From positions 1,798,001-1,862,000 of the forward strand of contig NZ_VFNL01000001.1 in assembly GCF_006715565.1 (NCBI RefSeq): 64,000 nucleotides of DNA, in the 5' to 3' direction. The stretch comes from Microbacterium sp. SLBN-154 (GTDB taxonomy: Bacteria; Actinomycetota; Actinomycetes; Actinomycetales; Microbacteriaceae). The position numbers and the translations under genes were made by a program. Shown one piece after another: positions 12,332-21,851 of this stretch (the stretch's first letter is position 1; each line of letters begins with the position of its first letter). The notes under the pieces were generated by a model. The model was not told the DNA's origin. It saw only the letters and a program-made list of their open reading frames with translations, and made no database searches.

Positions 12332-13237
12332 ATGTCGGAAGTCAGGAGAGTCGTGGCCGGTAGCACGCGGAGCGCGAAGAAGGCCGCTGTCAGCGACGTC
12401 CCGATCGGTCCCACCGGTCGGCCCTATCGCGGATTCCCGACCCCGCCCAAGCTCGACGGCCACGGGCCGGCGCGCATCATCTCGCTGTGCAACCAGAAGG
12501 GCGGGGTGGGAAAGACCACCACCACCATCAACCTCGCCGCGGCACTGGCCGGGTACGGTCGTCGCGTCCTGGCTGTGGACTTCGACCCCCAGGGTGCGCT
12601 GTCGGCGGGTCTCGGCATCCAGACCCACGAGATCCCGACGATCTACGACCTGCTCCTGGACACCAAGCGCGATCCCGCCGAGGTGATCGTGACCACCCGG
12701 GTCGAGAATCTCGATGTCCTCCCCGCCAACATCGACCTCTCGGCCGCCGAGGTCCACCTCGTCAACGAGGTCGCGCGCGAGACGACGCTGGCCCGCGTGC
12801 TGCGCAAGGTGTCGGCCGACTACGACGTCATCCTCGTGGACTGCCAGCCGTCCCTCGGCCTCCTCACGGTCAATGCGCTCACGGCGAGCCACGGCGTGCT
12901 CATCCCCCTCGAGTGCGAGTTCTTCGCCCTTCGCGGTGTGGCCCTCCTCATCGAAACCATCGACAAGGTGCGCGACCGGCTGAATCCGACGATCACGCTC
13001 GACGGAGTGCTCGCCACGATGTACGACTCCCGCACCCTCCACTCCCGCGAGGTGCTCGAGCGCGTCGTCGACGCCTTCGGCGACGAGGTGCTGGAGACGG
13101 TCATCGGACGCACCGTGAAATTCCCCGACGCCTCCGTCTCGGGAATGCCCATCACCGAGTTCGCGCCCGAGCACGCCGCGGCGCAGGCCTACCTGCGGCT
13201 CGCGCGGGAGCTGGTCGCGCGTGGCGCCGTCGCCTGA
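12332..13237 (+). CDS. parA: ParA-family ATPase next to scpAB
   Basis: 301 residues. A basic, Pro-rich N-terminal tail of about 45 residues precedes a deviant Walker A box, KGGVGKTTT at 56-64. Switch/Walker B segments VDFDPQGALSAG and VILVDCQPSLG follow. ParA proteins move DNA or protein cargo by ATP-driven dimerisation on the nucleoid. No parB follows; instead scpA overlaps its end by 17 bases, as for Rv1708-Rv1710. This is therefore the scp-linked ParA paralogue, not the oriC-linked ParA of parAB. Confidence 0.9.
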   Translation: MSEVRRVVAGSTRSAKKAAVSDVPIGPTGRPYRGFPTPPKLDGHGPARIISLCNQKGGVGKTTTTINLAAALAGYGRRVLAVDFDPQGALSAGLGIQTHEIPTIYDLLLDTKRDPAEVIVTTRVENLDVLPANIDLSAAEVHLVNEVARETTLARVLRKVSADYDVILVDCQPSLGLLTVNALTASHGVLIPLECEFFALRGVALLIETIDKVRDRLNPTITLDGVLATMYDSRTLHSREVLERVVDAFGDEVLETVIGRTVKFPDASVSGMPITEFAPEHAAAQAYLRLARELVARGAVA

Positions 13238-14055
13238 CACCCCCGACGGGTCGCCCGCGGCGTCGGACGCGCCCGCCCGACAGGGAGACGGATTCCGCGT
13301 CTCGCTCAGCGTCTTCGACGGTCCTTTCGATCTTCTGCTCACCCTCATCTCCCAGCGGGAGCTCGACATCACCGAGGTCTCGCTCAGTGCGGTCACCGAC
13401 GAATTCATCGCCTACCTGCGGCGGCTGGACCCCGATGAAGAGCTCGAGGAGGCCTCGGAGTTCCTCGTCGTCGCGGCGACCCTCCTGGACATGAAGGTCG
13501 CGGGACTCCTCCCGCAGGGAGAGCTCGTCGACGCCGAGTCGGTGGCGCTGCTGGAGGCCCGTGACCTCCTGTTCGCCCGGCTGCTGCAATACCGCGCGTT
13601 CAAGCAGGTGTCGAGCTGGTTCGCCGAGCGCCTGCACGCCGAGGATCACCGTCACGCTCGGGCCGTACGACTGGACGAACGCCACCGCGCGTCGACGCCC
13701 GAACTCGTCTGGACGCTCAGCGCCGCCGACTTCGCCGCGCTCGCCCTCCTCGCGCTGACCCCGAAGGAGATCCCCCAGGTGCGCCTGGATCATCTGCATG
13801 CGCCACTGGTCAGCATCCGCGAACAGGCGGCCGTCGTGGTGGCGCTCCTTCGCGGAGCGGGATCGCTGTCGTTCCGCGAGCTGATCGCGGGCGTCGATCA
13901 GCCCGGCGTGGTCGTCGCCCGATTCCTCTCCGTCCTCGAGCTGTTCCGCCACGCCGCTGTGTCATTCGAGCAGCTCGAACCGCTCGGCGAATTGACCCTG
14001 CGGTGGACCGCTGATCGCTGGAGCGACGAGAGTCTCGCCAGCTTGGGAGCCGACT

Positions 14056-14066
<11 letters not shown>
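13221..14066 (+). CDS. scpA: Segregation and condensation protein A (kleisin)
   Basis: 281 residues from GTG 13221. The kleisin N-terminal signature FDGPFDLLLTLISQRELDI is present, as are EFLVVAATLLDMK and a C-terminal winged-helix segment. ScpA bridges the two heads of the SMC dimer and, with ScpB, forms the condensin complex that compacts and separates chromosomes. It overlaps scpB by 11 bases. Confidence 0.93.
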
Positions 14067-14666
<600 letters not shown>

Positions 14667-14670
<4 letters not shown>

Positions 14671-15431
14671 GCGAGACCACCGAACCGGGAACCGAGGGCG
14701 TGCGCCTGCAGAAGGCGCTGGCGAACGCCGGCGTCGCATCGCGGCGCGTCGCCGAGCAGATGATCGTCGACGGGCGGGTGCGGGTCAACGGGCAGCCGGT
14801 GACCGAACTGGGCTCGCGCGTCGACCCCGACACCGACCTCATCGATGTCGACGGTGTCGCGGTGCAGCTGGATCAGTCCAAGCGGTACGTCATGCTCAAC
14901 AAGCCGCGCGGGGTGGTGAGCTCTCTGAAGGACGACCGGGGGAGGCCCGACCTGCGGACCTTCACCGCGGCGTGGCCGGAGCGGCTGTACAACGTCGGCC
15001 GGCTCGACGCCGACACCAGCGGACTGCTCGTGCTGACGAACGACGGCGCACTCGCCCACGTTCTGGCGCATCCCTCCTTCGGCGTGACAAAGGTCTACGT
15101 CGCCAAGGTCGAAGGTCGCGTCACCGCGCAGACGGTCGCCCGACTCACCCGCGGAGTCGAGCTGGACGACGGCCCCATCGCCGCCGACAAGGCCCGTCTG
15201 CTGTCATCTTCTCCCGCGGAAGACGAATCCCTCGTCGAGCTCACCCTGCACTCGGGGCGCAACCGCATCGTCCGGCGCATGATGGCCGAGGTGGGGCATC
15301 CGGTCGTCGAGCTGGTCCGGCGGCAGTTCGGGCCCCTGCACCTGGGAACCCTCGCCGTGGGACAGGCGCGGGAGTTGACTACAGTGGAACGCGGTGCGCT
15401 TCTGACCCTGTCGCGCCAGGAGAACCCGTGA
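14667..15431 (+). CDS. rluB: RsuA/RluB-family pseudouridine synthase
   Basis: 254 residues. An N-terminal S4 domain (RLQKALANAGVASRR, MIVDGRVRVNG) precedes the catalytic domain. The catalytic Asp lies in GRLDADTSGLLVLTNDG, and LNKPRGVVSS and HSGRNRIVRRM are further family motifs. It should convert a uridine of 23S rRNA helix 89 (or 16S rRNA) to pseudouridine; the exact site is not readable. It is ATGA-coupled to scpB and GTGA-coupled to tyrA. Confidence 0.9.
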
Positions 15432-16561
15432 CCCTCGAGAACAGCTCTGCCGCGCGCCCGGCCCCGCCGCTCGCGCCGCGGGTTCAGGGGACCGTCCGCA
15501 TCGTCGGTTCGGGCCTGCTGGGGGCGAGCATCGGGCATGCTCTGAGCGCCATCGGCGTCGACGTCGCCCTCGACGACACCTCACCCTCGCAGTTGCGCCT
15601 GGCGATCGACTACGGCGCGGGGCGTGCGGCCCGCGACGACGATGATCCTGCGCTCATCGTCGTCGCCGTGCCCCCCGACGTGACGGCCGACGTCATCGAG
15701 CGGGAGCTGCGTCGCCACCCGCAGGCTGTGGTGACCGATGTCGCGAGCGTCAAGCTGCAGCCGCTTCGCACCCTTCGTGAGCGCGGTGTGGATCTGACCC
15801 ACTACATCGGGTCGCACCCGCTGGCCGGACGAGAACGCGGGGGCGCGATCGCTGCTCGCGCCGACATCTTCGTGGGCAGGCCCTGGGTGGTCTGCCGGGA
15901 CGAGGAGACCCCCTCCCGCGACCTCGCCGTCGTCGAGGCCCTTGCGCTGGATCTCGGTGCCACACCGCTGGAGATGACGCCCGAAGAGCACGACGCCGCC
16001 GTCGCGCTCATGTCGCACGTGCCGCAGCTGGTGGCGAGCCTGCTGGCCGCGCGCTTCGTCGATGCCCCCGACGGCTTCCTGCGCCTCGCCGGCCAGGGCG
16101 TCCGCGACACCACCCGCATCGCCGCCTCCGCCCCGGAGCTGTGGGTGCAGATCCTCGGCGCGAACGCCGCGCCCGTGGCATCCGTTCTCGACGCTGTCGC
16201 CGCCGACCTCGCCGACGTCGCCGGTGCCCTTCGCGCGCCCGAAGCGCCCGGCGCTCGCCGCTCGATCGCCGACACGATCCGTCGCGGCAACGAGGGCGTC
16301 GAGCGCCTGCCCGGCAAGCACGGCCAGAACCGACGGTTCGAGACCGTCGTCGTCATGGTCGATGACCGACCGGGCCAGCTCGGCCGACTCTTCGGCGACC
16401 TCGGAGAACTGCATGTGAACGTCGAAGACCTGCGGCTGGAGCATTCGCCGGGAGCGCTGTTCGGTCTCGCCGAAATCAGCGTCGTGCCCAGCGCCGTCCG
16501 CCCTGCGATCGCGGGGCTGGAGTCCCGCGGCTGGAAGATTGCGAGCACCACCCATGACTGA
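15428..16561 (+). CDS. tyrA: Prephenate dehydrogenase with C-terminal ACT-like domain
   Basis: 377 residues from GTG 15428, overlapping the rluB stop as GTGA. The NAD-binding motif is [25 protein letters not shown] carries the catalytic His and substrate Arg, and MSHVPQL and [18 protein letters not shown] are further conserved segments. The last about 75 residues ([16 protein letters not shown] onward) look like an ACT domain, the usual tyrosine feedback site. It oxidises prephenate to 4-hydroxyphenylpyruvate in tyrosine synthesis. An in-frame extension of about 260 codons upstream runs antiparallel to nothing useful and lies inside rluB, so it is rejected. Confidence 0.92.
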   Translation: MTLENSSAARPAPPLAPRVQGTVRIVGSGLLGASIGHALSAIGVDVALDDTSPSQLRLAIDYGAGRAARDDDDPALIVVAVPPDVTADVIERELRRHPQAVVTDVASVKLQPLRTLRERGVDLTHYIGSHPLAGRERGGAIAARADIFVGRPWVVCRDEETPSRDLAVVEALALDLGATPLEMTPEEHDAAVALMSHVPQLVASLLAARFVDAPDGFLRLAGQGVRDTTRIAASAPELWVQILGANAAPVASVLDAVAADLADVAGALRAPEAPGARRSIADTIRRGNEGVERLPGKHGQNRRFETVVVMVDDRPGQLGRLFGDLGELHVNVEDLRLEHSPGALFGLAEISVVPSAVRPAIAGLESRGWKIASTTHD

Positions 16562-17243
16562 TCCCCTCGTCGTCGCCATCGACGGCCCCGCGGGAAGCGG
16601 GAAATCCAGCGTCTCGAAGGAGGTGGCACGCCGCCTCGGCTTCGGCTACCTCGACACCGGCGCCGCCTATCGAGCGCTGGCCTGGCATGCGCTCGAGCAT
16701 GGGGCCGATACGTCCGACGCAACCGCGGTGCTCGAGCTCGCCGGCGACTTCGACTACGACATCTCCCTCGACCCCGAGGACTACTGGGTCCGTGTTGGCG
16801 CGGTCGATGTCACCGCCGCGATCCGTGAGCAGCGCGTCACAGACGCCGTGAGCGGCGTCGCGCGGGTGGCGCCGGTCCGACGGTCCATCAACTCGCTCTT
16901 CCGCGCCCTCATCGCCTCGTCCGGCAGACCGGGGGTGGTCGTCGAAGGTCGCGACATCACCACGGTGGTCGCGCCTGATGCCCGGGTGCGCATCCTTCTC
17001 ACCGCCGCGCCCGCGGTGCGCGCCGCACGCCGGTCAGCCGAGCTGCACACCGACGACACCGCGGCCGTCGCGGCGGCGCTCGAGCGGCGCGACACCTCCG
17101 ACAGCACGGTCGTCGACTTCCTCACCGCCGCCCCCGGGGTGACGGTGGTCGATTCGACCGACCTCGATTTCTCACAGACCGTCGACGCCGTCCTCGGTGT
17201 CGTGCACTCGCTCGTGGAGACGGGAGTTCCCGATGTCCGATGA
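16554..17243 (+). CDS. cmk: Cytidylate kinase
   Basis: 229 residues from ATG 16554, overlapping tyrA by eight bases. The P-loop is GPAGSGKSS (from residue 11). Also seen are [28 protein letters not shown] (CMP site) and ARRSAEL. It phosphorylates CMP and dCMP. The cmk-der pair is conserved in actinobacteria and the two overlap by 11 bases. Confidence 0.94.
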   Translation: MTDPLVVAIDGPAGSGKSSVSKEVARRLGFGYLDTGAAYRALAWHALEHGADTSDATAVLELAGDFDYDISLDPEDYWVRVGAVDVTAAIREQRVTDAVSGVARVAPVRRSINSLFRALIASSGRPGVVVEGRDITTVVAPDARVRILLTAAPAVRAARRSAELHTDDTAAVAAALERRDTSDSTVVDFLTAAPGVTVVDSTDLDFSQTVDAVLGVVHSLVETGVPDVR

Positions 17244-18786
17244 CCTGCGTCCCACCGACGCCCCTTCCGACGACCAGGAGTACGCCGGGGGAGAGGACCA
17301 CCTCGCCGAGACCCTCGCCGACCTCGACGACGACCTCGCCGAGCAGCGCGCGGCGACGCTCCGGGCGAGCCTGTCGGACTACGACCTCGAGGATGAGGAT
17401 GCGGCGCTTCTGGCCGGCCTTCTCGACGATGGCGATGGGGTGGAATACCTCCCGGCCCTGCCGGTCGTGGCGATCGTCGGCCGGCCGAACGTCGGCAAGT
17501 CCGCGCTCGTGAACCGGATCCTCGGACGCCGCGAGGCCGTCGTCGAGGACACACCGGGGGTGACCCGCGACCGGGTGACCTACAAGGCGGAATGGATGGA
17601 CCGACGCTTCTCGATCGTCGACACCGGTGGGTGGGAACCCGACGCCCGTGGCATCGATGCGTCTGTCGCCGCTCAGGCGGAGATCGCCATCGACCTCTGC
17701 GACGTCGTGATGTTCGTCGTCGACGCGATGGTGGGGGCGACCTCCACGGATGAGCACGTCGTGAAGCTGCTACGCAAGAGCGGGAAGCCCGTCTTCCTCG
17801 TCGCCAACAAGATCGATGATGCCCGGCAGGAGCCCGAGGCTGCAGCCCTGTGGAACCTCGGTCTGGGCGAGCCGCACCCCGTCTCGGCCATTCACGGCCG
17901 CGGCGTGGCGGACCTGCTCGACGAGATGATGAAGGTGCTGCCGGAGGTCTCCGCCGTCGCCAAGCAGGAGATCGGCGGTCCGCGCCGCGTGGCGATCCTC
18001 GGTCGACCGAACGTCGGCAAGTCGTCGCTGCTGAACAAGGCCGCCGGCGAGGAACGGGTCGTCGTCAACGAACTGGCGGGTACCACCCGTGACCCTGTCG
18101 ACGAGGTCGTCGAGCTGGGCGGCAAGCTGTGGCGGTTCGTCGACACCGCCGGCATCCGTCGCCGAGTCCACCTCCAGCAGGGGGCGGACTTCTACGCGTC
18201 GCTGCGCACGTCGGCGGCGCTGGAGAAGGCCGAGGTCGCCGTCGTCGTGCTCGACGTCTCGGAGTCGCTCAGCGAGCAGGACGTCCGCATCATCGACCTC
18301 GTGCTCGAATCCGGACGGGCGCTCGTGCTCGCGTTCAACAAGTGGGATCGGCTGAACGATGCCGATCTCGAGAACGCCGATCGTCGCCGCTACCTCGAGC
18401 GCGAGATCGAGCAGGACCTCGCCCACGTCGCCTGGGCGCCGCGCGTGAACATCTCCGCGCGCACCGGGCGGCATCTGGACAAGCTCGTCCCGGCGCTGGA
18501 GACGGCGCTGGCGTCGTGGGACCAGCGCATCTCCACCGGAAAGTTCAACGCGTTCCTCTCCGAGCTCGTCGCCGAGCACCCGCATCCGCTTCGCGGGGGC
18601 AAGCAGCCTCGCATCCTGTTCGGCACGCAGGCGTCGACGCGTCCGCCGACCTTCGTCCTGTTCACCACCGGGTTCCTCGATCCCGGGTATCGCCGCTTCA
18701 TCCAGCGCCGCCTCCGAGAGCTGTACGGCTTCGAGGGCACGCCGATCGTCCTCAACATGCGTGTGCGGGAGCGCCGCCAGCGCTGA
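17233..18786 (+). CDS. der: Ribosome biogenesis GTPase Der (EngA)
   Basis: 517 residues. An acidic N-terminal extension of about 75 residues precedes two tandem GTPase domains, each with GRPNVGKS (residues 83-90 and about 257). Other G motifs are DTGGWE, VANKIDD, DTAGIRR and FNKWDR. A C-terminal KH-like domain ends in [11 protein letters not shown]. Der binds the 50S precursor and is needed for its maturation. The start at ATG 17233 is within the end of cmk. Confidence 0.95.
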   Translation: MSDDLRPTDAPSDDQEYAGGEDHLAETLADLDDDLAEQRAATLRASLSDYDLEDEDAALLAGLLDDGDGVEYLPALPVVAIVGRPNVGKSALVNRILGRREAVVEDTPGVTRDRVTYKAEWMDRRFSIVDTGGWEPDARGIDASVAAQAEIAIDLCDVVMFVVDAMVGATSTDEHVVKLLRKSGKPVFLVANKIDDARQEPEAAALWNLGLGEPHPVSAIHGRGVADLLDEMMKVLPEVSAVAKQEIGGPRRVAILGRPNVGKSSLLNKAAGEERVVVNELAGTTRDPVDEVVELGGKLWRFVDTAGIRRRVHLQQGADFYASLRTSAALEKAEVAVVVLDVSESLSEQDVRIIDLVLESGRALVLAFNKWDRLNDADLENADRRRYLEREIEQDLAHVAWAPRVNISARTGRHLDKLVPALETALASWDQRISTGKFNAFLSELVAEHPHPLRGGKQPRILFGTQASTRPPTFVLFTTGFLDPGYRRFIQRRLRELYGFEGTPIVLNMRVRERRQR

Positions 18787-18838
18787 TGCGCCGTGACATC
18801 CGATGACGCGGCCGAGGCCCGGAGCTCCAGCGCTGTGA

Positions 18839-18844
18839 CAGGCT
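18839..18844 (+). promoter_or_regulatory. -10-like CAGGCT, six bases before GTG 18851
   Basis: The hexamer fits nAnnnT at the exact spacing expected for a leaderless start at GTG 18851. No ribosome binding site is present upstream of that gene. Confidence 0.35.
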
Positions 18845-18850
18845 GAATGC

Positions 18851-19765
18851 GTGACCATCGAACCCCCGGCCCCTGGTGAGCCGCGTCGCCCGAGCGGGCC
18901 GCGCGATCCGGGTGACGCGTGGGTCGTGGCGGAGTCCGGTGAGCGGTACTGGGGTCGTTTCGGCGCCGCCGGGCTGCTCGCGGTCGATCCGAAGCGTGGC
19001 GTGCTCCTGCAACATCGTGTCGGATGGAGTCATTTCGGCGGCACGTGGGGACTGCCCGGCGGAGCGAGGCACCAGGGGGAGGGAGCCACCGATGCTGCGC
19101 TGCGCGAAGCGCGAGAGGAAGCCGGTGTCCCTGCCGGGGCCGTCCGCCCCCGTTTCGTCAGCGTGCTCGACGTGGAGATCTGGACCTACACGACCGTCGT
19201 CGCCGAGGTGGTGGTGCCCTTCGAGCCCGTGATCGCCGATCCGGAGAGCCTGGAGCTCGGATGGGTCGGGGTGGATGAGGTCGAGGACTATCCGCTGCAT
19301 CCCGGCTTCGGAGCGGCCTGGCCGTCGTTGCGGGAGAGCCTGCGGATACACCCCACCGTGATCGTCGACGTGGCCAACGTCGTGGGTGCGCTCGCCGACG
19401 GGTGGTGGCGCGATCGGGCGGGCGCGACGGATCGGATGCTCCGCCGCCTGCGCGATCTCGCCGACACCGGCGTCGACGCGCAGGCCCTCGGGCTCCGGGG
19501 CGACCTGTGGTTCCCGCGCATCGTCGGCGTGGTGGAGGGCGAGGCGCGGCGGGCGGAGGTGCCGGAGGGTCTGGAGGTCGTCCTCGCTCCTGCGGTGGGG
19601 GACGACGAGATCGTCACGACGGCGGCGACGGCGGTGGCTCGAGGAGAAGCGGTGACGGTCATCACGAGTGATCGCCAGCTCGCTGCGCGCGTGGGTGCGC
19701 TCGGTGCGACGACCCACGGTGCACGATGGCTGCTCGACCGTCTGCCGGATGGCGTGGGCGCGTAG
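18851..19765 (+). CDS. Nudix hydrolase fused to a PIN/NYN-like nuclease domain
   Basis: 304 residues. The first about 155 residues are a Nudix domain with WGLPGGARHQGEGATDAA and REAREEAGV as the metal/diphosphate helix. From about residue 170 a second fold begins with VIVDVANVVG, continues through DGWWRDR and a DDEIVTTA segment, and ends with VITSDRQLAARV. Acidic residues at those places are the layout of a PIN/NYN RNase. The protein may pair nucleotide clean-up with RNA cleavage; no substrate can be named. Its stop abuts the convergent GNAT gene with no base between them. Confidence 0.8.
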   Translation: MTIEPPAPGEPRRPSGPRDPGDAWVVAESGERYWGRFGAAGLLAVDPKRGVLLQHRVGWSHFGGTWGLPGGARHQGEGATDAALREAREEAGVPAGAVRPRFVSVLDVEIWTYTTVVAEVVVPFEPVIADPESLELGWVGVDEVEDYPLHPGFGAAWPSLRESLRIHPTVIVDVANVVGALADGWWRDRAGATDRMLRRLRDLADTGVDAQALGLRGDLWFPRIVGVVEGEARRAEVPEGLEVVLAPAVGDDEIVTTAATAVARGEAVTVITSDRQLAARVGALGATTHGARWLLDRLPDGVGA

Positions 19766-20353
19766 TCAGCCGGTCGTATCGCGAACGGTGAGCGCGACGA
19801 TCGCCGTGTCGGGTCGGGGGCGGGCGATCACCTCGAACCCCGCACCCTCGAAGACCGAGACGGTGCCGTGATACAGATCGTTGGCGCCGCGCCTCTTCAC
19901 CTTCGGATCGAGGGGATAGCCCTCGATCACCCGCGCGCCCTGCGCCCGGGCGTGGGCGACGGCGGCATCGAGGAGATCCCGCATGAGGCCCTCGCCGCGA
20001 TGCTCGCGTCGGATCGCGAAGCAGGTGACCGCCCAGACGGAGGAGTCATCGAGGGGCTCGCGGGAATGCGCGACGATCGCCCGGGTGCGTGCGATGCGCG
20101 TCTGGGCGGGGCGAGGGCCGACTCTGACCCAGCCCGCCGCCTCGCCGTCCCGATAGGCGATGAGGCCCGGCGCCACCGTGGCCGACAGGTCGTCGCGCAG
20201 CATCCGCTGTTTGTCCTGCGTGGTCAACGCGGCGAAATCCGAGGGACGGACCATCCACCACTGGCACAGGCAGCTCGGCCCGTCGCCGTGCGCGATGGCG
20301 TGCACGGCATCGTCGTGGCGGTCGGATGTGGCGGGCAGGATCTCGACGCTCAT
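19766..20353 (-). CDS. GNAT-family N-acetyltransferase
   Basis: 195 residues. The acetyl-CoA binding segment is VTCFAIRREHRGEGLMRDLLDAAVAHA, followed by GARVIEGYPLDP and VFEGAGFEVIARP, typical of GNAT folds. CLCQWW near the N-terminus is seen in a subgroup of small uncharacterised GNATs. The acceptor is unknown. The start is ATG 20353, six bases after TACCGT, so it is probably leaderless. Confidence 0.85.
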   Translation of the reverse strand: MSVEILPATSDRHDDAVHAIAHGDGPSCLCQWWMVRPSDFAALTTQDKQRMLRDDLSATVAPGLIAYRDGEAAGWVRVGPRPAQTRIARTRAIVAHSREPLDDSSVWAVTCFAIRREHRGEGLMRDLLDAAVAHARAQGARVIEGYPLDPKVKRRGANDLYHGTVSVFEGAGFEVIARPRPDTAIVALTVRDTTG

Positions 20354-20359
20354 GGGGCG

Positions 20360-20365
20360 ACGGTA
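20360..20365 (-). promoter_or_regulatory. -10 element TACCGT for the GNAT gene
   Basis: TACCGT on the minus strand stands exactly six bases before ATG 20353. There is no ribosome binding site. Confidence 0.45.
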
Positions 20366-20394
20366 GCGGCAGCCGTCGACATCCGCATCAGCGG

Positions 20395-20763
20395 TCAGCG
20401 CCCGCGCAGCCGATCGAGGTCGCGTCGTTCGCGCTTGGTCGGCCGTCCGGCGCCACGGTCGCGCACCGGAACCGAGCCGGCGAGCTCCCGCGGCGGCGGA
20501 GGCGGTGTGCGATCCTCGAAGGCGGATGCGGCGACCGCGGCGCCGACGCGCTTGGAGATCGTCTGGCGCACCACCAGGATCCGATCGAACCCTTGGATGC
20601 GCACACGCAGCTCGTCGCCGGGTTTGACCTGCACCGCGGCCTTGGCCCGCTCCCCGTTGACCCGGACATGCCCCGCACGACACGCCGTCGTCGCAGCGGA
20701 ACGCGTCTTGTAGACGCGGATCGCCCAGAGCCAGGCATCGACGCGCGTGGAGCCCTCGGTCAT
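20395..20763 (-). CDS. S4-domain RNA-binding protein, Hsp15/RqcP type
   Basis: 122 residues. An S4 domain fills residues 7-50 (RVDAWLWAIRVYKTRS, CRAGHVRVNGERAK, VKPGDELRVR), followed by a basic tail (GRPTKRERRDLDRLRGR). This is the Hsp15 family, whose members bind stalled 50S-peptidyl-tRNA complexes. The start overlaps the stop of the upstream YhhN gene by four bases (ATGA), so both are one operon. Confidence 0.88.
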   Translation of the reverse strand: MTEGSTRVDAWLWAIRVYKTRSAATTACRAGHVRVNGERAKAAVQVKPGDELRVRIQGFDRILVVRQTISKRVGAAVAASAFEDRTPPPPPRELAGSVPVRDRGAGRPTKRERRDLDRLRGR

Positions 20764-21461
20764 CGTCGACCTCCGCGGGCGCCGGAGGTGAGGGCTCGCA
20801 CCACGCCGAGCGCGATGAGACCCTGCCCGATCGTGTAGGTGAGCATGACCAGCGGGCCGGTGACGGCCGTCGGCGCACCGGGCCAGAACAGGTCGAAGGC
20901 GAGAATCGAGTCGGATGCGAGGAAGAACGCCCCGCCCACGGCGATCATCGTTCCCGCGCGGGAGGCGGCGACCGCGGTGCCGCCGAGGACGAGGCCGTAG
21001 ACCGCCACGGGGAGCAGCAGCGCGCCCAGGTGCGGCCAGAGCGTCGCGAGAAGGGCTCCCCACCAGATGGCGTACACGACGGCCCACGGCGGCACCGGAC
21101 TCCGCGCGAGAAAGCGCCAGAACAGCACGATGTAGGCCACGTGCGCCAGGCCGAAGCACAGCAGCATCATCGGGACGGTCGGGGCGAAGGGGAAGAACGT
21201 GCCCGCGCCGTCTCCGAGCCACGAGAGGCCGAGCGCGGTCAGGAGCAGGATGACGGGGGTGCGGGCGAGCGCTCCGCGGAGGGCCCAGGCGACGCCGACC
21301 GCCAGAAGAGGCATCAGGAGGAGCTTCGTCGGCGCGGCGACCGCGGAGGCGCCGAATGCCAGGGCTATGACGTGGACGGCCGCGACCAGGGCATACGGGG
21401 CGAACGGGAGCAGGAGGTGGCCGAGGGTCGTCGGGGGCGGGGGAGTCCGCGTCGAGGCCAT
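20760..21461 (-). CDS. YhhN/TMEM86-family membrane protein
   Basis: 233 residues with about eight membrane helices. Family motifs are PTKLLLMPLL, LGLSWLGDGAG and GGAFFLASDSILAF, with the conserved Asp residues of the YhhN family. The family includes lysoplasmalogenases; activity in bacteria without plasmalogens is uncertain. The start ATG 21461 is six bases after TACTCT, consistent with a leaderless mRNA that continues into the Hsp15-like gene. Confidence 0.82.
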   Translation of the reverse strand: MASTRTPPPPTTLGHLLLPFAPYALVAAVHVIALAFGASAVAAPTKLLLMPLLAVGVAWALRGALARTPVILLLTALGLSWLGDGAGTFFPFAPTVPMMLLCFGLAHVAYIVLFWRFLARSPVPPWAVVYAIWWGALLATLWPHLGALLLPVAVYGLVLGGTAVAASRAGTMIAVGGAFFLASDSILAFDLFWPGAPTAVTGPLVMLTYTIGQGLIALGVVRALTSGARGGRR

Positions 21462-21467
21462 GGAGGG

Positions 21468-21473
21468 AGAGTA
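21468..21473 (-). promoter_or_regulatory. -10 element TACTCT for the yhhN-like operon
   Basis: TACTCT on the minus strand is exactly six bases before ATG 21461. The spacer GGAGGG is read on the other strand as CCCTCC, so it is not a ribosome binding site for this gene. Confidence 0.45.
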
Positions 21474-21521
21474 CCGGCCGCACCGGGCTCACGCGCGTTC
21501 GCGAGCGCTCCGACGAGCCGG

Positions 21522-21527
21522 TAGGAT
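21522..21527 (+). promoter_or_regulatory. Possible -10 (TAGGAT) for tRNA-Pro
   Basis: TAGGAT lies 31 bases before the mature tRNA 5' end, a usual distance for a tRNA promoter with a short 5' leader. No convincing -35 is seen. Confidence 0.4.
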
Positions 21528-21558
21528 GGGGGAGTTGTCCGCGTTTCGGCGGGGACAT

Positions 21559-21632
<74 letters not shown>

Positions 21633-21640
21633 CCGGAATG

Positions 21641-21672
21641 CGAAAGGGTCGGCCGGAAGGCCGGCCCTTTCG
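21641..21672 (+). terminator. Terminator after tRNA-Pro
   Basis: A 14-bp stem (21641-21654 with 21659-21672, one G-T wobble) with a GGAA loop begins nine bases after the tRNA. It should end the tRNA transcript. Confidence 0.75.
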
Positions 21673-21719
21673 CGTTCCTCGGCGTGGTGTCTGGCGGGGT
21701 CCCCGCCGCCGGAGCGCGC

Positions 21720-21784
21720 GACCCGTCGATTTGTGCGGTCCGGATGCGGAGGGACCCGCACTTTCTGACGGGTCGGCGCACAAA
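21720..21784. repeat. Interleaved inverted repeats, pseudoknot-capable non-coding element
   Basis: Four 8-base blocks occur in the order A-B-A'-B': GACCCGTC (21720-21727), TTTGTGCG (21730-21737), GACGGGTC (21767-21774) and CGCACAAA (21777-21784). A is complementary to A' and B to B', with two bases between the blocks of each pair. A transcript could form an H-type pseudoknot with two 8-bp stems. A small TGCGG/CCGCA hairpin lies between them. No open frame of note covers it. It resembles a dispersed REP-like element but only one copy is in the window. Confidence 0.55.
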
Positions 21785-21811
21785 CGGGGGAGCGCACGCG
21801 CCCTCCCGGGC

Positions 21812-21846
21812 GCCGCCTCGCCGACGAGGGCCGCCTCGCCGACGAG
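21812..21846. repeat. Two direct copies of a 17-bp unit
   Basis: The unit GCCGCCTCGCCGACGAG occurs at 21812-21828 and again at 21830-21846, an 18-base period. Each copy can fold CCTCG/CGAG(G). It lies just after the stop of the ene-reductase on the minus strand and may help terminate that transcript. Confidence 0.6.
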
Positions 21847-21851
21847 TGCCG

